Shown piece by piece: positions 17,284 to 25,659 of a stretch of 64,000 nt of DNA. A program made the position numbers and the translations under genes. The first letter of the stretch is position 1; every line of letters begins with the position of its first letter. The notes beneath the pieces were generated by a model. The model did no database searches. It was not told the DNA's origin and was given only the letters and a program-made list of their open reading frames with translations. Origin of the DNA: DATAUD01 sp036501665 (GTDB lineage: Bacteria > Verrucomicrobiota > Verrucomicrobiia > Limisphaerales > Palsa-1400); contig DASXZW010000122.1 of assembly GCA_036501665.1 (NCBI GenBank), forward strand, positions 21,633 to 85,632, read 5' to 3'.

Positions 17284-17367
17284 GAAATGATACTAGCAGA
17301 TTACGGTTCAAACGCTAATCGAATGTTCGGGCGTTTGAAGCGTCTCGCAATCAGAAAAGCGACCGGA

Positions 17368-20211
17368 TCATGTGCTTGACGCAGCCAACTGCCGCAAAAC
17401 ATACGGCAGAATTCCGCCGTGCTGGTAATAATCTATTTCTATGGGTGTATCGATGCGGCAGGTCACGGGAATGTTTTCAGACTTGCCGTCGGCGCGAGTG
17501 ATACGGAGAGTCAGGTCCTGTTGAGGCTTGAGTTGTTCGCTTAGTCCGAGCACGTCGTAGATTTCCGTGCCGTCCAGCTTGAGGGTCTGCGCCGTTGTTC
17601 CTTCCTTGAATTGCAACGGAAGGACTCCCATCCCGACAAGATTGGAGCGGTGGATTCGCTCAAAGCTTTGCGCGACGACGGCTTTGACTCCGAGCAGCCG
17701 CGTTCCTTTCGCAGCCCAATCGCGCGAACTGCCTGTCCCGTATTCCTGTCCGGCAATGACGATCAATGGCGTGCCCGCGCTGATGTATTTTGTCGAAGCG
17801 TCAAAAATGCTCATCACCTCGCCGCCCGGTTGGAACTTTGTCACGCCTCCCTCGGTGCCGGGCGCCATCAGGTTCTTGATGCGGACGTTGGCGAAAGTGC
17901 CGCGCGTCATCACGCGGTCATTGCCTCGCCGCGAGCCGTAACTGTTGAAATCGACGAAATTGACGCCGTTATCCACCAGATATTTTCCGGCAGGCGAAGT
18001 TTTTTTGATGCTGCCCGCGGGTGAAATATGATCGGTGGTCACGCTATCGCCAAATATTCCCAGCGGTCGCGCTCCCTTGATTTCTGTGATGCTGCCCGGC
18101 TGCAAACTGAAATTCTCGAAGAACGGCGGCAGTTGAATGTAGGTGCTTTTGGCGTCCCACTCGTAAACCTGGCCCACGCTGGAAGGGATTTCGTTCCACT
18201 TGGGATTTTGCTTGACAAAATCGCGGTACAAGTCGCGGAAGACTTCCGGTTTCAACGCGGATTGCATAGCGTCGCGAATTTCCGCCTGTGACGGCCAGAT
18301 GTCCTTGAGGAAAATCTCGCGTCCGTTTGCCTTGCCAAGCGGTTCGAGTGTCAAATCTATAGTCACGCGGCCCGCCAGCGCGAACGCCACAACGAGGGGA
18401 GGGGACATCAGGAAATTGGCCTTGATGTTTTGATGCACGCGCGCCTCGAAATTGCGGTTGCCTGAGAGAACAGCCGCGGCGATGACGTCGTTCTTGGTGA
18501 CAGCTTCCTCGATGGGAGCGGCCAGCGGGCCGGAATTTCCGATGCACGTTGTGCAGCCATAACCGACGAGATTAAACCCAAGCTTGTCAAGATAAGGTTG
18601 CAACCCAGTCTTGTTCAAATAATCGCTTACCACGCGCGATCCGGGAGCCAGCGACGATTTTACGAGTGGGTTCGGACGAAGTCCGGCTTCGACCGCCTTT
18701 TTCGCGAGCAACCCCGCGGCGAGCATAACTGAAGGATTGCTGGTGTTGGTGCAACTGGTGATTGCGGCAATCAAAACGTCGGCGTGATGAAGTTTGCCGT
18801 CGGATTCAGAACAAGTTTCATGCGGAGGCACGGAGTCTGGGCGATTGCTGACCATTTCCCATTCGGTCTGGGGATTGGTGTTCTGTGCCAACGCTCGCTC
18901 GCGCGAAACCGGTTCCTGGCTGCCGCCGCTGTGTTCCTGGCCGCCGTCGTGAGCAACGGGAAACGTCAAGCTGAGATCAGACTCGGTTTTTCCAAAACCG
19001 CTTTCAGTTACAGGACGCGAGAAAGCCTTCGTAAACTCCTGTTTCAGATTCGCCAATTCAATCCGATCCTGCGGACGCTTCGGTCCCGCCACGCTCGGCA
19101 CCACGGTTGCGAGATCGATTTCAATGTCAGTCGAATACGCAAGGTCGCCCTTCTTCGGCATCCCGAACAATCGCTGCGCGCGGAAATAATTTTCGTAAAG
19201 CTCGCAATGCTCATCGCTGCGGCCCGTTTGTTTGAGGTAATTGATGCACTCGCCGTCGATCGGGAAAAAACCCATCGTCGCGCCGTACTCGGGCGCCATG
19301 TTGGCAATCGTCGCGCGATCAACGACAGCCAACGCCGCTGCACCCGGTCCGTAAAATTCCACAAATTTTCCGACGACCTTCGCCTTGCGAAGCAATTGAG
19401 TGACGGTCAACGCAAGGTCGGTCGCTGTCGTGCCCGGTTGCAGCGATCCTGTCAAATGAACACCTACGACGTCCGGCGTCAGGAAATAAACGGGCTGTCC
19501 AAGCATTCCTGCTTCGGCTTCGATGCCGCCGACGCCCCAGCCGACGATTCCGATTCCGTTAATCATCGTTGTATGCGAATCGGTGCCGACGAGCGTATCG
19601 GGATAGTAAAGCGAACCCGCTGACAAAACGCCTTTTGCGAGGTATTCAAGATTGACCTGATGCACGATTCCGATGCCGGGCGGCACTACTTTGAAGGTGT
19701 CGAAAGCCTGCATTCCCCATTTCAGGAATTGATAGCGCTCGCGATTGCGCTGGAATTCCAGGTCGAGATTTCGCGCCATCGAGTCAGGCGTTCCGGCGAA
19801 ATCGACTTGAACCGAATGATCCACCACGAGATCGACAGGCACCAGCGGTTCAATGATCTTCGGGTTTTTTCCAAGTTTAACCGCAGCGGAGCGCATCGCC
19901 GCCAGATCAACAAGCAACGGTACTCCCGTAAAGTCTTGCAAAACAATTCGCGCAACGATGAACGGGATTTCCTGCGTGCGCGCCGCCTTGGGTTGCCACT
20001 GGGCGAGTTCGCGCACACTGGATTCGGCGACTTTTTTGCCGTCAAAATTGCGCAGAATCGATTCGAGAACGATCCGAATGGAGACGGGAAGTTTGGAAAT
20101 TGAGCCAATGCCGGCTTTTTCCAGCGCGGGCAGCGAGTAATAGGAGCCTTTCTTGCCGTTGCCCAGGTCAAATTCTTTCAGTGTGTCGAACAAATTGTGA
20201 GTCTTGCTCAT
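17368..20211 (-). CDS. acnA: Aconitate hydratase A
   Basis: A 947-residue aconitase/IRP1-type enzyme that interconverts citrate and isocitrate in the TCA cycle. The [4Fe-4S] cysteines are in 'AAITSCTNTSNPSVM' and 'YGCTTCIGNSGPL'. The substrate-binding arginine blocks ('YGSRRGNDRVMTRGTFANVR' and 'YGTGSSRDWAAKG') are intact. It is about 40-55 residues longer than typical bacterial AcnA. The excess lies at about residues 415-473, between the 'FGKTESDLSLTFPV' segment and the first cysteine block, in a Gln/Ser/Glu/Pro-rich stretch unlike the rest. The ATG at 20211 begins the conserved 'MSKTHNLFDTLKEF'; a TTG at 20235 would add 8 residues. Confidence 0.96.
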   Translation of the reverse strand: MSKTHNLFDTLKEFDLGNGKKGSYYSLPALEKAGIGSISKLPVSIRIVLESILRNFDGKKVAESSVRELAQWQPKAARTQEIPFIVARIVLQDFTGVPLLVDLAAMRSAAVKLGKNPKIIEPLVPVDLVVDHSVQVDFAGTPDSMARNLDLEFQRNRERYQFLKWGMQAFDTFKVVPPGIGIVHQVNLEYLAKGVLSAGSLYYPDTLVGTDSHTTMINGIGIVGWGVGGIEAEAGMLGQPVYFLTPDVVGVHLTGSLQPGTTATDLALTVTQLLRKAKVVGKFVEFYGPGAAALAVVDRATIANMAPEYGATMGFFPIDGECINYLKQTGRSDEHCELYENYFRAQRLFGMPKKGDLAYSTDIEIDLATVVPSVAGPKRPQDRIELANLKQEFTKAFSRPVTESGFGKTESDLSLTFPVAHDGGQEHSGGSQEPVSRERALAQNTNPQTEWEMVSNRPDSVPPHETCSESDGKLHHADVLIAAITSCTNTSNPSVMLAAGLLAKKAVEAGLRPNPLVKSSLAPGSRVVSDYLNKTGLQPYLDKLGFNLVGYGCTTCIGNSGPLAAPIEEAVTKNDVIAAAVLSGNRNFEARVHQNIKANFLMSPPLVVAFALAGRVTIDLTLEPLGKANGREIFLKDIWPSQAEIRDAMQSALKPEVFRDLYRDFVKQNPKWNEIPSSVGQVYEWDAKSTYIQLPPFFENFSLQPGSITEIKGARPLGIFGDSVTTDHISPAGSIKKTSPAGKYLVDNGVNFVDFNSYGSRRGNDRVMTRGTFANVRIKNLMAPGTEGGVTKFQPGGEVMSIFDASTKYISAGTPLIVIAGQEYGTGSSRDWAAKGTRLLGVKAVVAQSFERIHRSNLVGMGVLPLQFKEGTTAQTLKLDGTEIYDVLGLSEQLKPQQDLTLRITRADGKSENIPVTCRIDTPIEIDYYQHGGILPYVLRQLAASST

Positions 20212-20218
20212 ACAGAAA

Positions 20219-20246
20219 CAATGATATTTGCGCAATTACGTGTCAA
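20219..20246 (-). promoter_or_regulatory. Candidate promoter of acnA
   Basis: On the minus strand a perfect TTGACA (plus-strand 20241-20246) precedes an AT-rich stretch containing TATCAT and CATTGT just upstream of the acnA ATG. The -10 is not a clear match, and the leader would be very short. Confidence 0.35.
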
Positions 20247-20333
20247 GACGGCGCGATGCCGCCTCGAAGAGTATTAGACGATCGAATCTCCTTTGACTCG
20301 ACACGCCGCATCCTTCCTGAAAAACTCCGAGCC

Positions 20334-20942
20334 GTGAAACAGTCAATTGTCACGTTGGACCTGGAAGGCGTGTTGGTGCCCGAAATCTGGATTTCTGTCG
20401 CTGAGAAAACGAAAATTCCGGAACTCCGCCGCACCACGCGCGACGAACCGGATTACGACAAGCTCATGTTGAGTCGGATCAAAATCCTCGACCAGCACGG
20501 CCTGAAACTCGCGGACATTCAGGAAGTCATCGCGACGATGAGTCCAATGGAAGGCGCGCGGGAATTTCTTGGCGAATTGCGGTCAAAGACTCAGGTCATT
20601 ATTTTGTCAGACACCTTCGAGGAATTCGCAAAGCCGCTGATGAAGCAATTGGATTGGCCAACGATTTTTTGCAATCATCTTGTTGTAAAAGACGGACGTA
20701 TTGCTGGCTATAAACTGCGTCAGGAAAATCCCAAACGCAGCGCGGTGGTCGCGTTAAAGAGCCTGAATTATTTTATCGTCGCGGCAGGGGATTCGTTTAA
20801 TGACACTGCGATGCTGGCAGAAGCTCATGCTGGATTTCTGTTTCATTCCCCGGCGCACATTCAAAAGCAATTCCCGCAATTTCCACCTTATGAGGAATAT
20901 GGGGATCTGATAAAGGCTATTTCGTCGGCATTGGGTGGTTGA
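20334..20942 (+). CDS. thrH: ThrH-type phosphoserine phosphatase/homoserine phosphotransferase
   Basis: A HAD-superfamily protein of about 202 residues. 'VTLDLEGVLVPEIWISVAEKT' at the N-terminus is the ThrH signature. 'MLSRIKILDQHGLKLADIQ', 'IILSDTFEEFAKPLMKQL' and 'AAGDSFNDTAML' complete HAD motifs I, II and IV. Pseudomonas ThrH dephosphorylates phosphoserine and can transfer the phosphate to homoserine, linking serine and threonine synthesis. A GTG at 20334 gives the usual family length (about 205). An in-frame ATG at 20256 would add 26 residues that look non-conserved. It diverges from acnA and converges on gpsA across a hairpin repeat. Confidence 0.88.
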   Translation: MKQSIVTLDLEGVLVPEIWISVAEKTKIPELRRTTRDEPDYDKLMLSRIKILDQHGLKLADIQEVIATMSPMEGAREFLGELRSKTQVIILSDTFEEFAKPLMKQLDWPTIFCNHLVVKDGRIAGYKLRQENPKRSAVVALKSLNYFIVAAGDSFNDTAMLAEAHAGFLFHSPAHIQKQFPQFPPYEEYGDLIKAISSALGG

Positions 20943-20956
20943 ATTCCTGTCCTGCT

Positions 20957-21012
20957 CGTAATCCTAATTTTAATCTTAATCGAAACCGATTAGGAGTAGG
21001 ATTAGGATTACG
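20957..21012. repeat. Long imperfect inverted repeat rich in TAATC/GATTA units
   Basis: Arms of about 26 nt (20957-20982 and 20987-21012) are separated by AAAC and pair with a few mismatches. Both arms are built from CTAAT/TTAATC-like units. The repeat lies between the convergent thrH and gpsA genes, where it could act as a bidirectional terminator or be a dispersed genomic repeat. Confidence 0.65.
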
Positions 21013-21029
21013 ATTAAGAACTGAAGGAT

Positions 21030-22010
21030 TCAGTCCTCCTGCTTTACGTCGCGGCCCATCAAATCCTGCACCGCTTTTCGAACCGGTTTATTTTGATAAA
21101 GCATCGCATGAACCTCGTCGATGATCGGTGTTTGAATATCCAGCTTGCGGGCCAACTGCCTGGCCGCCAGTGCCGTGGGATAACCTTCCGCAACCGACCG
21201 AGTGCTGGCCAGGATTGCCGAAACCTTATCGCCCCGACCAACTCGCTCACCAAATGCGCGATTGCGGCTGAGTTTGGAATAGCACGTCACAACAAGATCG
21301 CCTAATCCTCCCAAGCCAGAAAAAGTATCGGGCGACGCTCCTCGAGCAATGCCAAGCCGCCGCATTTCGGCAACGCCGCGCGTGACCAATCCGGCCTTGG
21401 AATTATCGCCAAACCCCAGCCCGTCGCCGACGCCTGCCGCAATGGCGATGACGTTCTTAACCGCGCCGCCCAATTCAACTCCAACCGCGTCTTTCGCAGT
21501 GTAAACCCGAAATGACGGGCGGTGGAACAGGGCTTGCGTTTTTTTGGCGACGTCAATGTCCCTATGCGCTGCAACGACTGCGGCTGGAATCTCCCGCGCC
21601 ACTTCCAGCGCCAGACTCGGCCCGGACAACACCGCTGCGCTTGCGTGCGGCATGGTCATATTGAGAATTCCGGACATCGTCAGCCCGGTCTCCGCCTCGA
21701 TTCCCTTGGTGACACTGACGGCAAGACCGTTAAACGCGGGAATGCGGCTCGTGACTTCCCGGAAAAATTTAGATGGCACCGCAAGAACAATGCATTCGGA
21801 GTCCTCAACCGCCAATTGAAGGTCCGCCTGGCAGCGAATTCCCGGCGCCAGCACAATTTGCGGGAGATAAAGGTCGTTCCGTCCCGTGGCCGTGATTTGT
21901 TCCAGGAGGGCTGCGTTGTGCCCCCACAACGTGACGCTGTGCCGGTTATGCCGGAGCAAATTTGCCAGAGCTGTTCCCCACGCGCCCGCGCCGATGACGG
22001 TCACTTTCAT
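21030..22010 (-). CDS. gpsA: NAD(P)-dependent glycerol-3-phosphate dehydrogenase
   Basis: A 326-residue enzyme that reduces dihydroxyacetone phosphate to sn-glycerol-3-phosphate for phospholipid synthesis. It opens with the Rossmann 'MKVTVIGAGAWGTALANLL'. It also has 'VLAVPSKFFREV', 'AVSVTKGIE', 'VLSGPSLALEVA' and the catalytic Lys in 'GGAVKNVIAIAAGVGDGLGFGDNSKAG'. The reading frame extends upstream without conserved sequence; the ATG at 22010 gives the normal length and start. plsY ends 5 bp upstream, so the two form an operon making and then using glycerol-3-phosphate. Confidence 0.97.
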   Translation of the reverse strand: MKVTVIGAGAWGTALANLLRHNRHSVTLWGHNAALLEQITATGRNDLYLPQIVLAPGIRCQADLQLAVEDSECIVLAVPSKFFREVTSRIPAFNGLAVSVTKGIEAETGLTMSGILNMTMPHASAAVLSGPSLALEVAREIPAAVVAAHRDIDVAKKTQALFHRPSFRVYTAKDAVGVELGGAVKNVIAIAAGVGDGLGFGDNSKAGLVTRGVAEMRRLGIARGASPDTFSGLGGLGDLVVTCYSKLSRNRAFGERVGRGDKVSAILASTRSVAEGYPTALAARQLARKLDIQTPIIDEVHAMLYQNKPVRKAVQDLMGRDVKQED

Positions 22011-22015
22011 GCGAT

Positions 22016-22642
22016 TTAAGTTTTCTTTTTGCCGAGGCGATTTTCCTCGCCTTTGAGGAGACGCTGAATGTTGCCCTGATGTTTGTAAATCGCCAGCAGG
22101 CTTATCCCCGCCATGATGTAAGTCATCGTCGGGCTGCCGTCCCAAAACCAAACCGCAAACGGTAAAATAATCGCCGCAGCGATCGACGCCACCGAAACGA
22201 ACCTCGTAAGCACCAATAAAATCCCCCATGTTGCCAAGGCCGTCAGGCAGGCCAGCGGCGCCCATGCCATGACGACGCCCCCGGAGGTCGCGATCCCTTT
22301 GCCGCCTTTAAAATGCAGCCAAAACGTGTAAATGTGCCCAAGGATCGCCCCAACTCCCGCCGCTAACGCAAGATGTTCGCGTGGCACTCCGCATTTCGGA
22401 AAGAGATATAATGCCAGGTCTGGCACGAACCGCGCTGCGGCAAAGCCCTTCAAGCCGTCGGCGGCCAGCACCGCGATTCCCGCTGGTTTGCCCAGGACGC
22501 GAAAAACATTTGTCGCGCCAATGTTTCCACTCCCGACAGTGCGAATATCAACGCCGCGCGCTTTGGCGGCAAGATAACCGGACGGCGTTGATCCCAGCCC
22601 GTAGGAAATGATGAGCACAAAGATGTAAATGCTGAGTGTCAA
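22016..22642 (-). CDS. plsY: Glycerol-3-phosphate acyltransferase PlsY
   Basis: A 208-residue integral membrane enzyme that transfers acyl groups from acyl-phosphate to glycerol-3-phosphate, the first step of phosphatidic acid synthesis. Conserved loops are visible: 'GSTPSGYLAAK', 'VGSGNIGATNVFRVLGKPAG' and 'GHIYTFWLHFKGGKGIATSGG'. There are about five hydrophobic segments. The only start that includes the first membrane helix is a TTG at 22642; no nearby ATG or GTG serves. The gene is operonic with gpsA, and PlsX is not in the window. Confidence 0.96.
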   Translation of the reverse strand: MTLSIYIFVLIISYGLGSTPSGYLAAKARGVDIRTVGSGNIGATNVFRVLGKPAGIAVLAADGLKGFAAARFVPDLALYLFPKCGVPREHLALAAGVGAILGHIYTFWLHFKGGKGIATSGGVVMAWAPLACLTALATWGILLVLTRFVSVASIAAAIILPFAVWFWDGSPTMTYIMAGISLLAIYKHQGNIQRLLKGEENRLGKKKT

Positions 22643-22773
22643 ATAAACTTGGTTCCTTTCGTTTCGCCAAGAGTGGAGAAAGTTGGCGGAGTTTAAAAGT
22701 TGAAAATGTGAATTTGGCTGCGTTATTGTCGGTTACGGTCCAAAATTTAATCCTTCTGACAAATGACCGCGCA

Positions 22774-23799
22774 ATGCCTTTGAAATCGAAACTCAAAGTC
22801 GCCGTCCTCGGAGTCGGTTCGTTGGGCAAGGAACATGCCCGCATCTATGCGGAAATGGCGGCGGCTGGGCAAATCGAATTCGCCGGGTTGCACGACGCTT
22901 TGCCGCAACAGTCTGCCAAGATTGCGGAGAAATATCGTGTGCCGGTTTTCAAAACCGTCGATGATGCCATTAAAGGCGCGGATGCTCTAAGCATCGTCAC
23001 GCCGACTCAGACGCACTTCGATCTCGCGCGGCAGGTTCTCTCGGCGGGGAAACATGCGCTCGTTGAAAAACCGATGACCGACAATGCCGCCCAGGCCGCC
23101 GAATTGGTCCAATTGGCCGGCGAAAAGCGCGTTGTCCTCCAAGTCGGCCATGTGGAACGGTTCAACCCGGTGCTGGCGTACCTCGAAAAAGTCGCCACTG
23201 ACCCTCGCTTTATCGAAGCGCATCGGCTTTCGCCGTATCCAAATCGCAGCACAGACATTGGGGTCGTGTTGGACTTGATGATCCATGATTTGGATGTCGT
23301 GCTTGGCTTTGTTCGGTCGGAAGTGAAAAGCGTCGATGCGGTCGGCATTCCTGTGCTGAGCCAATCCGAAGACATCGCGAGCGCGCGAATCCGGTTTGCG
23401 AACGGTTGCGTCGCGAACCTGACCGCAAGCCGCATCAGCCCAGAACGAATGCGTAAAATCCGCGTGTTCAGCGGCGGTGCGATGCCCAGTTATGTTTCGC
23501 TGGATTACCGCGCGCAGGAGGGATTCATTACCCGCGTCGCTCGCGATGGCGAGGAGGAATCGTCGATCTTCAAGAAATTGCTGCGTGGCAAGGATTCGGC
23601 GATTGTGAGCGAATTTGCTGGAAAAAAGATCGTCCGCGAGCCGGTGCCGATCGAAAAGGACGAACCGTTAAAGTTAGAACTGCGCGATTTCGTCCATTGC
23701 ATCGAACTTCAAAAAACCCCGCGAGTCAGCGGTGCAACGGCCAAACGCGCGCTGGAACTCGCTTTCGAGATCACCCGGCAAATTCAGTCCAGCCAATAA
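22774..23799 (+). CDS. Gfo/Idh/MocA oxidoreductase, probable UDP-GlcNAc 3-dehydrogenase (GnnA-like)
   Basis: A 341-residue NAD-dependent dehydrogenase: 'KVAVLGVGSLGKEHARIY', the catalytic 'HALVEKPMTDN', then 'VGHVERFNPVL', 'AHRLSPYPNRSTDIGVVLDLMIHDLDVVL'. Genes of this type in lipid A clusters (GnnA of Acidithiobacillus) oxidise UDP-GlcNAc at C3 so that an aminotransferase can make 2,3-diaminoglucose lipid A. lpxB lies 1.9 kb downstream on the same strand, which fits. No GnnB-like aminotransferase is visible in the window, so the exact role is inference. The ATG at 22774 starts the conserved region; the upstream extension is not conserved. Confidence 0.82.
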   Translation: MPLKSKLKVAVLGVGSLGKEHARIYAEMAAAGQIEFAGLHDALPQQSAKIAEKYRVPVFKTVDDAIKGADALSIVTPTQTHFDLARQVLSAGKHALVEKPMTDNAAQAAELVQLAGEKRVVLQVGHVERFNPVLAYLEKVATDPRFIEAHRLSPYPNRSTDIGVVLDLMIHDLDVVLGFVRSEVKSVDAVGIPVLSQSEDIASARIRFANGCVANLTASRISPERMRKIRVFSGGAMPSYVSLDYRAQEGFITRVARDGEEESSIFKKLLRGKDSAIVSEFAGKKIVREPVPIEKDEPLKLELRDFVHCIELQKTPRVSGATAKRALELAFEITRQIQSSQ

Positions 23800-23864
23800 C
23801 GCGCCGTTGTCCACATTCAGAGAAAACCTCAGAAATCGGCATTTTTTTTCCGGGCAACGAGAGG

Positions 23865-25034
23865 TTAAACTTTGGTCGGTCTCTGGTGAGGATTGGGGCG
23901 CAATTTGGCTCGCAAGGCCATGAATGGCCTTTCAAGGAAATAGAACGAAAGAGCCGAAATCGCGAGAGCTGGTAATATCCAATAATAAAAGGACATGAAC
24001 CACACGTTTGACAGCCCAAATGTTCTCGGCTTTTCGCAGAAAAGCATATGCCAAATATAAATCGAATATGAGAGGACCCCGATTTGCCGCGTCAATGACC
24101 AGTTTAACGGCGTGAAAAATTGAGGGAAGTAAACGCTTTGCAACAACAACAAGGCGAAACCGATAGCCTGGAATGAGTTTCCGGTGACAAATGTGAGAAC
24201 ATTGACGATGGAGAGCCGACTGAGGATGTGTGGCACAAGGATAAAGAGCAGGCTAAGGGCAGCGATAGCAGAACCGCGATTTGACAGCATGGCTCTCAAT
24301 GTGCCGGTATATCGGGCAAATAGAATCGCAGACAGACAGCCGACAGCAAGCGCATCGAAATAGAAAAAAGACGAAAACTCGCGAAAGAAAACGTCAAGAG
24401 GGGGAGGAAACAAAATCGCGTAATGTGTATATAATATCAATTTGAAGACCGGGGTTGCGACGACGGGGATGATAAGAATGCGGAGAAGCCGCCGTGTATT
24501 TTGTAATCCAGCCGCCACCAAAACGACGGGCCAAAATAAATAAAACTGTTCTTCAATGGCAATTGACCACAAGTGCATCGTGAAAAACTTTGTCAGCGGC
24601 CCGTTCGGATCGCGCGCGAAGTTTGTGGTAAAAGTCAAATTGGCGATCCAGGTGGCCATGGGTCTATGAACGACAGTGAATATCTGCAACCCCAAAGCGA
24701 CCACCAGATATGCGCAGTAAACGGGCAGAATCCGCAAGGCACGGCGAGCGTAAAACTTTCGGAGGCTCAAGGTTCCTGTGGAAGTGTGCTCTTGCAGCAT
24801 CAAATAAGTGATTAGAAAACCGCTTATCACGAAGAAAAAGCGAACACCCAAATTTGCATCAACAGTCCAGGCCACGAGAAAGTCAAGTTTCCGCGGGAAG
24901 TCGAATGTATGCCTGCTGTGCTCGACCAATACCATTAAAATGCAAATAGCGCGCCATCCGTCCAAAGACGCCAGCCGTTTCGGAAAAGCCAAATTTGTGG
25001 ATCTCTCCAACGGATTCGGGCGGACACTCGCCAT
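23865..25034 (-). CDS. Acyltransferase 3 family membrane protein
   Basis: A 389-residue multi-pass membrane acyltransferase. The N-terminal 'LASLDGWRAICILMVLVEHSRH' carries the family His, 'GVRFFFVISGFLITYLM' and 'FYARRALRILPVYCAYL' are hallmark blocks, and 'HLWSIAIEEQFYLFWPVV' is the conserved W-S-L-x-x-E-E-Q-F-Y-like motif. About ten hydrophobic helices follow. Members O-acylate lipopolysaccharide, exopolysaccharide or peptidoglycan sugars at the cytoplasmic membrane. It lies on the opposite strand between the GnnA-like gene and lpxB, consistent with an envelope role; the substrate is unknown. Confidence 0.9.
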   Translation of the reverse strand: MASVRPNPLERSTNLAFPKRLASLDGWRAICILMVLVEHSRHTFDFPRKLDFLVAWTVDANLGVRFFFVISGFLITYLMLQEHTSTGTLSLRKFYARRALRILPVYCAYLVVALGLQIFTVVHRPMATWIANLTFTTNFARDPNGPLTKFFTMHLWSIAIEEQFYLFWPVVLVAAGLQNTRRLLRILIIPVVATPVFKLILYTHYAILFPPPLDVFFREFSSFFYFDALAVGCLSAILFARYTGTLRAMLSNRGSAIAALSLLFILVPHILSRLSIVNVLTFVTGNSFQAIGFALLLLQSVYFPQFFTPLNWSLTRQIGVLSYSIYIWHMLFCEKPRTFGLSNVWFMSFYYWILPALAISALSFYFLERPFMALRAKLRPNPHQRPTKV

Positions 25035-25278
25035 TTCGTCGGCAACTGTGTCCTCCGGCTATCGAGAAGCAAGTGATTTCTTGGAAGTGTTTCGCCCTTT
25101 TTCCATCGAACAGGAGTTTCCCTTCCTACGTAGCAGTACCCAACCCAATTAGGCTTCCCGTGTTGCGGGAAGATGGAAATGCACGGTTTAAATCAATGCT
25201 TCCAAGCCGCACTGATTCCTGGAATCGAACGGCGGCGGAACTTGGCAAAATCCGTGTTGAAGAGATACGCTAAGTGTG

Positions 25279-25659
25279 ATGGGTGGATTATTTCTTATTA
25301 TTCCTGTGATGGCCTTTGATGTCTGGATAGCTTTTACGACGGGCAGGCAGCAGTTCCGGGACTGGGCCGCTGCGGGAAAGCAGAAGTCGATATTCTATTG
25401 CGTCGGCATCGGAATTGTCCTGGCAGTGGCGCTGACATTCTTTGTTCGTTACCAATGGGGCGCGGACCAGCGTGTGCGCGGATTTCCCGTTCCGCTGGCA
25501 TTCACTTTCAAGGATGGCGACGCATTGAAACGCACCATTTTACCGGGGTCGATGGAATACGTCGGGGTGTTGGCCGATTTTGTAACCGGCTTAGTGGCGC
25601 CATTGATTCCATTTAAAATTGCCGAGTTCATCAAAGCCGTGAAAGCAGAACTGAAATGA
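25279..25659 (+). CDS. Small membrane protein coupled to lpxB, unknown function
   Basis: A 126-residue protein with two hydrophobic stretches near the N-terminus (about 3-20 and 38-58), then a polar domain 'FPVPLAFTFKDGDALKRTILPGSMEYVGVLADFVTG' and a hydrophobic C-terminal third. I do not recognise the family. The stop overlaps the lpxB ATG (ATGA), so it is translated with the lipid A disaccharide synthase and may be an accessory membrane protein. An ATG at 25279 is chosen over an adjacent in-frame GTG at 25276. Confidence 0.75.
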   Translation: MGGLFLIIPVMAFDVWIAFTTGRQQFRDWAAAGKQKSIFYCVGIGIVLAVALTFFVRYQWGADQRVRGFPVPLAFTFKDGDALKRTILPGSMEYVGVLADFVTGLVAPLIPFKIAEFIKAVKAELK

